NCBI GenBank assembly: GCA_023053545.1
Contig: JAKZAN010000006.1
Coordinates: 8,960,351 to 9,024,350 of the forward strand
Origin: Lepidurus packardi
Lineage: Eukaryota; Arthropoda; Branchiopoda; Notostraca; Triopsidae
Length of the DNA: 64,000 nt
Direction: 5' to 3'
The number at the start of each line of letters is the position of its first letter. Within the stretch, counting starts at the first letter, position 1. The translations under genes and the position numbers were made by a program. This document shows positions 1-11,051 of this stretch, piece after piece. The notes beneath the pieces were generated by a model. The model was not told the DNA's origin, made no database searches, and saw nothing but the letters and a program-made list of their open reading frames with translations.

Positions 1-657
1 TTTAACTGACTGTCTGTTCCGGATTCAGGTTGTTGCCGTCCGACTCTAACACTAACCGTACGTTAGACGACGTAGCGACCGAATCTTCGTCTGCTTCCAA
101 CGTTAGACACCTTTGCCTCCTTTAATTGCTCAGTGACTTGTTTTATACCATTAAAATAGACAATCGTTTTATTCCCTCGAAAACCCCGACTTTTGAATCT
201 ATAGTGTTACGTGTGAGAAACGTCGTTCGAGCCGTAACACTAAGCTGTATTATATCTACTTTTCGAAAAGTGGAGTTTCGGGAAGGTTGCGTAAGCAGGG
301 TCAGGGAAAGCTGGTGTTCTGCATTAGAGACTAATTTGACATTGACCTTTACTCCCTCGACTCGTACCTCTGTTTTACCTCCCTTGGTATACTCTTTCGG
401 ATATTCCATAAAATGTTTCTAAACGTGTCGTCGAGTCCTTTTCTTTTCTGAGCAGGGTTTGCCAATTCGGGGGTCGAACGAAGCTATTGAGGATCCTGTG
501 CGGTTTGAAGCGGATTGCGACGCCACTCCTACAGCGGGATTTGAGCTTTATCCTTTATGCAATTTGCGGCAGAAATCTCGTGATAGTCAGGCCCAGGCAT
601 TGTTGTTTGTTTTTCTCTGTTCTATGTGTATAGCGGCGACGTTAACCAAAAATTGAC
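1..657 (+). other. Region upstream of TUBGCP5, possible 5' exons
   Basis: Open segments follow acceptor-like sites at about 28 and 454 (a pyrimidine run ending CAG), and the segment 455-580 is open in two frames. None of the translations could be matched by eye to the N-terminal third of gamma-tubulin complex protein 5, which should lie 5' of position 658. The stretch may contain divergent N-terminal exons or 5' UTR of the next gene. A 98-codon open frame at 126-422 has no features I recognise. Confidence 0.3.
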
Positions 658-3600
658 ATGGATGGCGAAATTTTGATCAATTCTGCGAAGACTTGGTTAT
701 CAGCGAGCTGTCAGCCACAGTACTGGTCCAATTCGAGTATAAATTGTGTTTCAGTTTCAAGCCATCCTGATAGCAACTCAGCGAACGCATGGTAGTTAGT
801 TTACTTCATCTTTTCAAAATTATGTTTAACGTAGATCTCGCTTGATATGATCTATGTGATGAAAAAGTTATCCTGTAGATTGACGGCAGCGGAAATAAAA
901 ACGTTATTAGGGAGCTTTCATAATTAGGTAAATCTCAAAAGGGTGAAAGAAATCTAAACGCTTTAGCTGCAGTCAATTACGTAAAACACTTTCTGTCAAG
1001 TATTTAAGTAGTATTGAAATACTTTTAATCGAAAGGCTGTATTAACGCTTATTCAGACAATGTATATCATAACAAACTAAATAGATAAAAATAGTCCTAT
1101 TGATATAACTTTTTAAAGGTTACAGCAACTATTAAAAAAGTAGTGTCACTGATTTATTATTTGTGAGCAGTGATTTGTTGCCCATTTTCGGAAGAATCTT
1201 AGAGGCCTTAGGAAGATCAATACTGCAATGCCCAGTAGTTCACACCCCCACGGCTCCCCTTTTCCGTGGTATATCGGGCACTTGGGATATATAGGTCTAC
1301 TTGGTTGAATAAAATATCTTTTAAAAGACATGGGTGTGCTGTAACTACCGCAGTCAAGCAAACAGTATTTGAAAGTATTTAAATCCTTCACGCGAAAAGT
1401 ATTTAACGTTCAACTTTTATTACAGTATTTTCAAGGTAATTTAATAGTATAGAAAAAATAATGTATTTAAATAGTATCAATATCACTGATGGCTATATCT
1501 GACGTAATTGCACAAAGCTTATTTTTTATTATAATCGTTTTCTATTAAGGAGAACATGCGGTGATCTGGAAGATGTTTGTGCAAGAACTACACGATGTCA
1601 GCAGATTAGTGAGTATGAGGCTTTAAAGGAGCTCATTTGGAGTTTTCAACAGTTCCTGCCCTCCTCTGTTATATTTGCGACGTGCAATGGTAAAAGCCTG
1701 CCAAACCCTGCAATAACAGTCCCGAGTCTCGTTTCGGTATTTTATTTGATTTTTGTTTACAATAAGAGAATGTACGATGCTTAAACTGACCTTTCTTTTC
1801 TAGGAAAGTTTCCAGAATTTCCTTGCACCTTTTGGGGAAGCCTTGGACGCTTTGAATACCCTTCGATATTTCTGTACTAGAACTATGACGAATCCCTCGA
1901 ATAGCACATTCCAAGCTTATGCCAACGCGTTAAATACTCGCATTAATACTTTCCAACATTCCTTGGCCCGTATCGAAACCCGGGTTCAGAAACAAGGTAA
2001 AATTGCTTTTCTCCGAATCTGAATCAATTTACATACATTTCGTTCGCGTTAGAGGAGACAGTCACCCTACTCACTTTGCAAAATTTACTCAAAGAAGAAC
2101 TGTCATGCTTTCAAAGCCTATGTCGAACACACATCAAAGCAGTAGAAGTTGGCAGCGTTGAAATCCCTTCAAGCTGCTCCAGTGCAGTCACGTAGAAATT
2201 TGTTGTATATTAAATTCATACCCACAAATTATATTTTTTTTGTTTCTATTTAGGCTGTCCAAAGTATGGATGGAAGCAACTGATCAAGCTCAATTAAAAG
2301 ACATTTATTTTATCGATTATTTGCAAATATGTGTTGCTATTATACGGCCGTATTTGTTTATAATTGATGCTTGGTTCACAAGCGGACGTTTGATTGACCG
2401 TTTCGAGGAATTTTTTTTCTCTGTTCCGTGTCCGAAGCAGAGTCAAAGCTGGGATACCATTGTGATCTTCAAAGATCCCCACATCCAGCGCCAAATGGAA
2501 ACCAACAGCTTATGGTTTTCAACTTTAGACAAACTGCACCTAGCTGGAAAAAGCAGAGAAGTGTTAAGCCGGATGGGAGAAAAAGCACCGAGTACGTAAC
2601 TGTCGGAATATAAGCCACTAGTGTTATTGTTTATAAGTGCCAATTTATAGATTGGGGATCACAGATCACTTTGTACGATCAGTTTCTGGACAGTTTTATG
2701 TCTGATTCGTCCTCTGCGGAGAATGAAGGTATTGTCGGTAGCTCGTCCTGGGAATTCAAGAATTTGGTGGACGTAGCTGGTTCCCTTATAAACGAGAAAT
2801 TGACCTTCAAAAGTTTTGGTACTTCGAAAACGTACGAGAGTTATAATGTTTAGGTTTTGACGTTGATAAACTTTTACGAAAAGGCCACCCTTGAAGTACA
2901 AAGGCGGCATGCTGGTAAGCGTGGCGGTCGAACGAGCTTTGGCAATCCAGATATCCCGGTACTATAATTGCGTATGTCCGGCTTTGATCCAAGTCGTGCG
3001 AGACAAGTGTGGGTTACGTCAGCACCTTACTGCCCTTCGTTCTGTCTACTTTATGGAATCTGGGGATATTCTAAGCGACGTTTGCTCTGAAATTTTTGCC
3101 AAAGTATGCGCTACGGATCAATTTTGAACATTTTCTGTAATATTGCTCATCCTTTTAGATGAACAATGATGAAAAGTGGGAAGAAGAGAGCTACTTAACG
3201 TCGTTGCTCCGCAGTGCCACTCAGCCTAGAATCTCTACTGCGAAGAATTTCTCAGTGTGCCTTTCAGGTCCATCCGGTGTCCACTTTTCCAATGTTACGG
3301 TCCATTATGAAGTAAATGAAAGCAGTTTATAGACATTCACAAGTAGTTTACAAGCTATTTTACCCCGTCTAGGTACCTTGGCCGGTTTCGATCGTTATAA
3401 CCCCAAGTAGTTTGCAGATTTACAATGAAATATTCAGGTTTTCTTTGATCTTGATGCGTTCGCTTAAAGCCTTACAAGGGTTGCTTTTTAAAGGTTTGTA
3501 AGGAATCTTATAATTTAGTGCTACTGAAAACTTTCTTTTTCATTAGATCTAGAGCAGGCATCCGAACATTGTTTAGATAATCCTGGTGAAAGTTTGCCCA

Positions 3601-4367
3601 CTGTGTTGCGAATGCGGCGGTTACATTTATTGCGGTCGTGGCTGTTGCATTTCCTGGGCAGTATTCGCGCCTATGTCATTAACAGCTTGCACATCAATGC
3701 CTTGCAAGCTGAAGAAGCTATCATGAAAGCCACCAATTTGGGCCAAGCAGCTTTAGGTATAAAGCGAGAATGAACTAAATTCGTTTCTTTTTCCTCCGCA
3801 CTTCTGAGCTTCGTAAGGGTTAATTTGTCCTTATTGTTCTCTAGAGCACGAGCGCTTCCTGAATACGGTTCACGAACAATGTTTATTCCATGTATCACTC
3901 CAGCTCCTGCGAAAGATGATATTTGAAGTAAAACACATTTGTTCAGTTTTTACTATTTCTTGGACGTTTATATTTTTTTTTCTAGATTTCTTTCTAGACT
4001 TTTGTAGTCGTGTAGAGAAAATCTCTACACGACCTTCATATGTTTGTCCTGATAATTAATGTAATTTACGATGTCCTAGGTGTGCGATATTGCTCTAACG
4101 GTGGTCCAGATATGGAACCAAGGAATCCAAAGCCTGCCTACCGCTTTATTATGCCAGTTGGAGGCCAAGTATGTGGATTGTCATCGTTTTGTGGCCGCGT
4201 TGCTAACCGCTACGCTTGAACGGCAGCAAATTCCTTACAGTAATAACTTTTCTAAAATTTTGTTCAGTAGAAAACTGTATATAGTAATTGAGGAATATGT
4301 CTTTTTAGTTGAAAGTCTGACTGCCACCTTGACACATAGTTGTCCTGATACGAATCCTACTAACTAA
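658..4367 (+). CDS. TUBGCP5: Gamma-tubulin complex component 5 (GCP5), many exons, 5' end uncertain
   Basis: Subunit of the gamma-tubulin ring complex, which nucleates microtubules at centrosomes. Proposed exons: 658-791, 1550-1736, 1804-1996, 2053-2191, 2254-2591, 2651-2772, 2854-3103, 3159-3311, 3373-3493, 3547-3756, 3845-3927, 4080-4239, 4309-4367. Spc97/Spc98-family landmarks typical of GCP5 occur in the right order: RPYLFIIDAWF, AGKSREVL, LYDQFLDSF, VYFMESGDIL, VPWPVSIVIT, FLNTVHEQCLFH and a short IESLTATL tail. Joined exons give about 716 codons, against roughly 1000 in vertebrates, so N-terminal exons are missing or lie upstream. ATG 658 has an in-frame TAA at 643, so it may be the true start or an artefact. 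The 2854-3103 exon is one base out of phase: VLTLINFYEK is needed at its start and ALAIQISRYY later, in another frame. All phases on both sides agree. An undetected intron, an alternative boundary or a one-base indel could explain it. Confidence 0.9.
792..1549 (+). other. Intron of TUBGCP5 (758 bp)
   Basis: AT-rich spacer between the exon ending GCATG and the exon opening GAGAACATGCGG; the split codon reads Trp. It is about ten times longer than the other introns of this gene. I see no ORF or RNA gene in it. Confidence 0.6.
4007..4033. repeat. Perfect 12-bp inverted repeat (hairpin) in TUBGCP5 intron
   Basis: Arms GTCGTGTAGAGA (4007-4018) and TCTCTACACGAC (4022-4033) are exact reverse complements with a 3-base AAA loop. 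It lies in the 152-bp intron 3928-4079, about 45 bp before the 3' splice site. Confidence 0.85.
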
Positions 4368-4389
4368 ACTTGCTCAAATTGAATAGTAA

Positions 4390-4395
4390 AATAAA
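4390..4395 (+). terminator. Poly(A) signal AATAAA of TUBGCP5
   Basis: AATAAA lies 23 bp after the TUBGCP5 stop codon, in the 96-bp gap shared with the oppositely oriented ABHD13. Confidence 0.6.
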
Positions 4396-4413
4396 GTACT
4401 GTGATTAATTTTT

Positions 4414-4419
4414 TTTATT
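4414..4419 (-). terminator. Poly(A) signal of ABHD13
   Basis: TTTATT on the plus strand is AATAAA on the minus strand, about 45 bp beyond the ABHD13 stop. Together with the signal at 4390 it makes the two 3' ends nearly abut. Confidence 0.5.
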
Positions 4420-4463
4420 TATCTATCTATTCTTTAAGACAAGTGCAATATGTGTGTTCCCAT

Positions 4464-5827
4464 TTAGTTATCTGTGCTTTTGGCAGACACTTCAATGACA
4501 GCTTCTGAATTGGAGCGTGAGGGTGGGCTTGCCGTTTGCATGACTTGTTCCACAGCTTCGACCAAATGGCGATAATAACCCGGACACGCCCACGTGCCGT
4601 TATGATTACCCCGGGGCACTTGCATGAGGCGCTTGTGGGAACTCCCACATTGGCGATATAAATCCAGCATCATACTAGCCGGGACTAGTTCGTCCATCAA
4701 TCCTGAGATGAACAGACAGGGCAGACTTAGCTTGACTACCTTCCGTAGGCTCTCAAACTAAAAATTTAAAACAAGGCATACAAAACATAAATATAAGTCA
4801 TATAAAATAGCAAATAAACTAATAAACCCATGTTAAAGATCCCATAGCTTTTTACCTTGTTTTTATAAAACCAGAAAGGGATGTACTTAATAAAACTGAA
4901 TCGTATAATAAGTTTGGCCATATCCGGAATGCTTGTAAAAGTATTTTCTACCAACAAACAGGCGATTTTGCCTTCACTAACAGGCTGGATGGCCAAATCA
5001 ATGGCTACAGCGCCTCCTAATAAAATAATAGATTTTAAAAACATCCCAGCGGTTTACAGAAAAATGAAATATACCGAGAGAACGACCAAACACCATGATT
5101 TTATCACGCTGAATATCAGGGCGGTTGTGCAAATACTCCAGTGCCGCTTGCGCGTCCTTGTACAAGCCTTTCTCTGACGGATGACCCCCTGATTTGCCAT
5201 AGCCACGGTACTCAGGCATAAAAACGTTACATCCTAATTGCCGATATAGGCCGCGAGCGTTCGGCAATCTTAGAATTTTTACAAATAATTCTCATTTGTT
5301 GGTTTTGCAGATTTGCTCTTACCGGTGACCAATGTTTCCAGCATTCCCGTGCAGAAATAAGATAGTGGGCACCTGCTCCGCAATGCCATCAGGCTGTTTC
5401 ATTAAGAAACCATGGAGTTTGACCGAATCTTTGCTCTTGAAGAAAACGTTTTCGAAAGGCAGGCCAGCCGTAAAGGGAGCTGGGACGAATAACCGGGAGT
5501 GTGGAGGTGTTTCTGGGTAATACAGGAGTTTATCCCCAGCATTATAGATAATTCCTGTTGGGTATATTGTTAATGGAGTTGTATTAATACTGTTTTTTAA
5601 AAAATTATTCTACCCGTAGCAGCAAAGCAGAGAGCCAGAAAAGCAAGAATGCCCCCATACATCCAATATAGGAATACTACAGCCAGAACAACGGCTCCTG
5701 ACATCGCCCAGCATTGTCGTATAATACTCAGAACGATGTTGGCCACAAAACGAATCACATGAAAATCAGCATTATTCTCTGCAGTCACATCTTCTTGGTC
5801 ATAGTCCACTGAAATTCTCCCAGTCAT
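4464..5827 (-). CDS. ABHD13: Alpha/beta hydrolase domain-containing protein 13 (BEM46-like)
   Basis: Membrane-anchored serine hydrolase of the ABHD13/BEM46 family. Five exons: 5827-5614, 5554-5323, 5268-5075, 5016-4856, 4757-4464; total 1095 nt, 364 aa, in frame throughout (human about 337 aa). One hydrophobic segment at roughly residues 45-70 is a probable transmembrane anchor. The hydrolase fold shows an oxyanion-type HGNAGN (about 139-144), PEYRGYGKSGG, the nucleophile elbow GRSLGG (Ser about 211), the acid in SGLMDELV (Asp about 288) and the catalytic His in PRGNHNGT (about 318), so the triad is complete. The start is the ATG at 5827; an upstream in-frame TTG is not used. It faces HIRA head to head across 1.4 kb and converges on TUBGCP5. 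The physiological substrate is not known to me. Confidence 0.95.
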
Positions 5828-6434
5828 TTTTTTGTTTTGCAAACAAATTTCCCGGGGTTGATATGTATTATTTTTATTCGGACAGGAATGACCTATATAA
5901 TTGTGTCTGTATAAAGGAACAGATACATTTGTAACTCCTGAAATCTTGGCTTTAACTTTGTAAAACTAACCGTCAAACTAAAACCTAAAAATCAAAACGC
6001 AATAGATCTTCACAGCACCATAGGAAAAAATCACTGTTTACTATTGCACGCGTTTCACGATTCGGTCACAGGGTATAACTTTTTACACAGAATGCTGTCT
6101 TCCTATCTTGTCTGTGACAAGTTTTCGAAGCTAATTCCTTTCTGCGCCTGCGCAAGACTTGAGAGCACGGACGGGCAAAACTACGAATGGGAAAACGTGA
6201 ACTCTACAAAATATCCTGACGGGTTTTCTACTAAGTTCGACTTATCGCAAAAATGCCCCCTTATTTAAGCGAAAATGGTTCCTTCCGTGAAACCCCATGT
6301 AAAGCATAGTAGTTTTGTTTTAATCAGCGAAACCTGTTATACAATTGTGTGACTGCAAAGTCAATTTGTAAATTTGAAGAAAATTAGTCAAACATACTGA
6401 ACAGTCAAGGTGGAATACGTACTCTTCATGTAAA

Positions 6435-6742
6435 GAAAAACGGGTATAGGGAAACCTCAGTGGTCTAATACTTACTAGTTGCTATTAATAAAAGCTTGCT
6501 GATTTGGAACTTGCTCGCGACTAAAACCAAACTGAAGCTGAGAAAAATAGAATCCGTCTTTACTCTGAGGTGGGGGCATTTTCTATCCAGTCCTCCAGTT
6601 CAGAGTAAAAACGGATTCGACTTTCTAGAAGTTTGCGTTTGGTTTTAGACAGGAGGCCTACAAAACGATTCAAAGTGAGCAGTCTTTAACTAATCCCACG
6701 GGTAAGGATTAGACCACTGAGGTTTACTTATATCCGTTTTTT
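6435..6742. mobile_element. Foldback / MITE-like element, long imperfect inverted repeat
   Basis: The two halves (each about 150 bp) are imperfect reverse complements. The outer 40 bp match closely: the left end runs from AAAAACGGGTATAGG through AAACCTCAGTGGTCTAAT to about 6475; the right end is the reverse complement, containing ATTAGACCACTGAGGTTT and ending ATCCGTTTTT. Inner blocks also pair: CTAAAACCAAAC with GTTTGGTTTTAG, and GAATCCGT..TTACTCTGA with TCAGAGTAAAAACGGATTC. There is no ORF, as expected of a non-autonomous DNA transposon. I could not identify a target-site duplication or assign a superfamily. Confidence 0.8.
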
Positions 6743-7084
6743 CCGACACGATAGTATTTTAGTGCACGCAGGATAAATGTATTGATTTAAAACGTAAGTA
6801 CACGTACTGAGTTCACATAAAATTGCTTTAAAATACGCTGAAGTAACACTTTTGATTTAAATTTAATTTTTACCCATTTCTAAGGAGAGAAATGCATAAA
6901 GTTTTGAAGCAAAAATGACCCCACTGTGATGTGCTTTGATTTCGACTAAATTGCCGGTAAAAATCAGCCTTTTACATGCTATGTATAGCAAATTCTTTAA
7001 ATATTTTGCTCCTTGTCGTAGTAGTGAATTCAAATCGAATTCAAAACGCATCGCAGCGAGTTAATATTTTTTTATACAATAGTG

Positions 7085-7197
7085 CCTTAGGTTGTGAGGT
7101 TGCGGATTAAACTGCAGGTCGTCTTCGTGGATAGTCTGCCGTGGTCGTGCATCGTCGGTCGTCGTCGCGGATTGCCCATCGCGGCCGCGGATTAGTA
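7085..7197. repeat. GC-rich imperfect repeat upstream of HIRA
   Basis: Recurring TCGTCG / GCGGATT units (GCGGATTA, CGCGGATTGCC, CGCGGATTAG) in an otherwise AT-rich flank, ending about 35 bp before the HIRA ATG. It is probably 5' UTR or core promoter. Confidence 0.5.
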
Positions 7198-7230
7198 TTT
7201 ACCCATAAACAAACTTATGGGGGGAAAAAC

Positions 7231-10200
7231 ATGAAGTTACTAAAGCCTGCTTGGATTTCTCATGATGGTAAATTTACTTAAAGTTTTAAAGCAAATCTTA
7301 AAGTTTGTTTTTAAACATCACAGGTGATAAACCTATCTTTTCTGTTGACATTCACCCTGACGGTTCACGATGTGCTACTGGTGGTCAAGGTACTGGTTGC
7401 TGTTGATATAATTTATTTTTCTATTTTTTACCCTTATTTTTAAAAATATACTACAAATTATAATAATGCTGTTTCAGGAGAAGACTCGGGCAGAGTGACG
7501 GTATGGTGTATGGCACCTGTGGTGAGTAAAGAAGCAGAAGTAGATGTATCTATACCCAAGCAGCTCTGTCAAATGGATAACCACCTTGGCTGCGTTAACT
7601 GCGTCAGGTGGTCCAAGTCGGGAAAGTTTCTGGCTTCAGGAGGGGATGACAAACTTATAATGATTTGGCAATGCAGTCGTTATTCAGCAGGTATATACAC
7701 ATATATACAACTCTTTCTGCCAGGCATGTTGTAAATATTCATTTATAAAGCGAGTGCTGTATTCGGAGGAGGGGGCAAAGTAAACGTAGAACAGTGGCGT
7801 TGCGTATCAACGTTAAGAGGTCATGAGGGGGATATTCTTGATCTGGCATGGAGTCCTACAGATCAATGGCTAGCTACTTGCTCTGTTGATAATAACTGCA
7901 TCATTTGGAATATGGAAAAATCACCAGGTTGGCGTTTAAGCGTTTGGTGCTGGTATCAGTCTTAAATTAAGCTTTCTTCCTTTTGCAGAAATGGTGACAA
8001 CTTTAAAGGGTCATACAGGCTTGGTCAAAGGAGTTTCGTGGGATCCTATTGGCAAATATTTAGCTTCTCAGTCTGACGACAAGTCTGTTCGTATCTGGAG
8101 AACATCTGATTGGCAAGCAGAAGCTATTGTTACTGAACCCTTTGAAGAAGTAAAGAAGAAGAAAACTAAAAAAAGATGATTAATTTCAGTAACACCTTAT
8201 ATAACTCGATATGCTATTAGTGTGGCGGAACTACACATGTTCTTCGTTTAAGTTGGTCCCCAGACGGCCAGTATTTGGTTTCAGCTCATGCCATGAATGG
8301 TGGAGGTCCAACTGCCCAAATTATTGATCGGGAAGGTTGGAAGACAGATAAAGACTTTGTAGGACATCGGAAAGCCATAACCTGTGTTGTAAGAGCTTGA
8401 CGAACTTGTTCCGAAACTTCTTTTAATTTCTTAAAAATCCTATATTTTCAGAACTTCAATAGTAATATGCTAAAGAAAAAGACAGCTGAGGGGAACAAGG
8501 TGACTAATTATTGTTGCTGTGCCATCGGCTCGCGTGATTGCTCCTTGTCCATTTGGTTAACCGCACTTAAACGACCATTGGTAGTTATCCACGATCTTTT
8601 CCGAAGCTCTGTATTGGACGTTTCTTGGAGTACTTCTGGGCTGCAGCTCATGGCTTGTTCTTGGGATGGGACGGTTGCTTTTATTGAGTTCACTCAAGAA
8701 GAGTTGGGAATTCCTCTTTCTATTGAAGAAAAGGTATTTTTTTTTTTTAAATGAAAGAGCATTTTTATTTCAGCTGCTAATTTTCGACTATTGCAGGAAG
8801 TCTTATATCAGAAAATGTACGGCCGATCGTACAACGCGACTGTTAAGCCGTCTCTTGCCACCTCCATTATTGAAAATTCGGAATATCTTAAAATGTTGGA
8901 CGACTATAATAAGGAGGAAGCATCTAATCTCAGGGAACGTGAGAAATTTCAACCTGACAAAATTATGCCTGCGTCGATGGAAACGTCGACTCATAGTAGC
9001 TCCAGTATTATAAAAGGCCCCATTGACAAGCAGATCGAGACGCGAACCATGGATGGCAAGCGCCGAATAACTCCTATGTATATTCCTCCGCCTCTTGATC
9101 TTGGGTACGAGAATTTCGTTTGTCATATCGGCTGTCGGGGGAATTTATCGAGACAATAATTTAGATATTTATCATTAGGGAGGCACCTAAACCGTTTTTA
9201 CCTACCACCAACCAAGTTTCGACCACATTTTCCAGTTCGACTGACCATAAAAGCAAAATTCAGGTTGAGAAGCGAGATCTGGTTACAGTCCCGGGAGTCA
9301 AAGCCGTGCCTGCAACGATTAGCACATCGAGTACCGATTCCCACCCACAGCCTTCAGCACAAGCCCAAGCTTTGGACGTCCGAATGGGGGAACCTGAAGA
9401 AAGCAGTGTGAAAAGGAAAACGTTTGAAAAAGACAAACCGAGGAAACTCTTAAAACCCATTACATTGGAAAAAACAGCTGTTGCCACCTTCGGTGTAGGC
9501 TCACCTAGCATATCCAAAGCACCTATAACCAAAGCGCCTTGTACTCTTCCTTTGCCGGTTGTTGAAGAAAGAATTGGAAACGTATTAGCTACTTTGCCTG
9601 TACCAAAAACGCTTTCGTATTCGGTAATTGTTGCACAGAAAAATTCTTTCAGGATGTATTTTTTTTTTTTTTGCTAGATTCCCACGATCTTTGGGGGAAA
9701 GAAGGCAGTCATTGATGTCGTAAACAATGCTCATTCATTGGGACCTACGTACGGTATTCATAAATTGACTTACAAACAGGACTCAAAAGTAACAATTCTT
9801 TGGTTTTAAATCTTCTGCATTTTTCTAACGAATATCAATCGTTAAGGTTTGGGAGTGGACCGTTTCCAGTCTTATTTTAAGTGTGCAAGGCAGCGCAAAA
9901 GTCATTGGCGTGGCCTGCGCTGACGCAACTTTACACGTCTTGGATCATCAAGGCTCGCGTCTTTTCCCTCCTTTCGTTCTCTCTGCAGCATCTTGCAAAC
10001 TGTTTGTGCAGCAGTGGCATATGTTGGTGGTTACCAGCGATGCACGACTTTCGGGATGGGATTTGTGTAAACCTGCTGCCTTATTTAAATCGGAGTCTAT
10101 TCGGCATCTACTAGCGAACTCAGGTAAATTAGATCCTTGTTTGTTATAAATACTGGCTAGAAATCTCTCTTTTTAGGATCGACTTTGTCCATCACTCATC

Positions 10201-11000
10201 TGAATTTGACCCCAGATTTCGCACCCGTGATATCATTTAGCAACGGTAAAGGCTTCACTTACAATGCGCACTTGGGAACATGGATGTTGCTAGCCTTCCC
10301 GGAAGATAGTGTGAGGCAAATGAGCGATATGACAGCTATGACACCTGAAGCACCTTCGCCGTCACCTTTAGCTTCTCTGCAAAACTTGTCTGGAAGGTAA
10401 AACCTTACCAAGGAAAGAAAGCTTAACTTAGTACCGTTTTGACCGAATTATGTACTCTTTTAAGGGGTATGAGGACTAGCGCAGTCTTCCGAGCTGAACC
10501 GGAGTTGCAAGCTACCTGCACATTAGCCTTTTTGGACCAGCAAATCGCTGCCAGTCGTGCATTGCATTCCTCAGTAGAATATCGTCAGTGGTTGTTGGCC
10601 TTCGTCCGCTATGCAGCTCAACAAGGTAAAATGCATCAATAGGAAGAATTAAAAAGTTTTAAATTCATCCTTGCAAAGATATGATCTTTAAATAATGAGA
10701 GTCTATTTCAGGAATGGAAGAACGGTTGCGTCTCTTGTGCCAAAGCTTACTAGGGCCTATATATTCCACAAATGGATCTTGGGAAGGGACGGTCGTGGTA
10801 AAGACGAAAAAAAGTTTTCGAATCTTTTTGATTATGGCTAATCTACTTTTCTGGATTTTCCTTTTTAGGGCCATTCCAAGCATCAGTTACTGCAAGATTC
10901 CTTACGGATTATGGCCACCAACGTCCGTTTGCAAAGATTATGTACTGAATTCCTTGACCAGTTCAACGTTGCCAAGAAAAACTCATCCAATCCATTGTAA
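7231..11000 (+). CDS. HIRA: Histone chaperone HIRA
   Basis: HIRA deposits histone H3.3-H4 on chromatin independently of replication, with UBN and CABIN1 partners and ASF1. Fifteen exons: 7231-7267, 7324-7389, 7478-7690, 7751-7927, 7989-8149, 8221-8388, 8452-8733, 8797-9104, 9179-9623, 9678-9788, 9847-10123, 10177-10396, 10465-10625, 10712-10797, 10869-11000. Total 2844 nt, 947 aa, in frame (human about 1017). The N-terminal seven-blade WD40 propeller spans about residues 1-350, with [55 protein letters not shown] and [14 protein letters not shown]-domain with KRRITPM (about residues 445-465) binds ASF1 in known HIRAs. A low-complexity linker (exon 9) precedes the C-terminal Hira domain, which continues to [12 protein letters not shown] and [11 protein letters not shown]. 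Start ATG follows a GC-rich leader. The gene converges on ARMC5, 51 bp between stop codons. Confidence 0.98.
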
Positions 11001-11018
11001 AACATCGTCAATACATCT

Positions 11019-11024
11019 TTTATT
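11019..11024 (-). terminator. Poly(A) signal of ARMC5, close to HIRA 3' end
   Basis: TTTATT on plus (AATAAA on minus), 28 bp beyond the ARMC5 stop and only 19 bp after the HIRA stop. The ARMC5 transcript therefore probably ends within or opposite the last HIRA exon. Confidence 0.55.
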
Positions 11025-11051
11025 TACAATTTTACAAGACCACACAGTTTT

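Larger units (their letters stand above)
5828..7230. other. Intergenic region between divergent ABHD13 and HIRA
   Basis: 1.4 kb separating two start codons. It holds a foldback element (6435-6742) and a GC-rich imperfect repeat just before HIRA (about 7085-7197). No coding exon is recognised; the open frame at 6044-6268 looks accidental. Promoters of both genes must lie here. Confidence 0.6.

Noticed and set aside
1737-1803. Earlier donor at 1690 (AATG|GTAAAA) for the TUBGCP5 exon
   Set aside because: It would put the next exon out of frame; reading on to the donor at 1737 gives continuous protein with the expected pattern.
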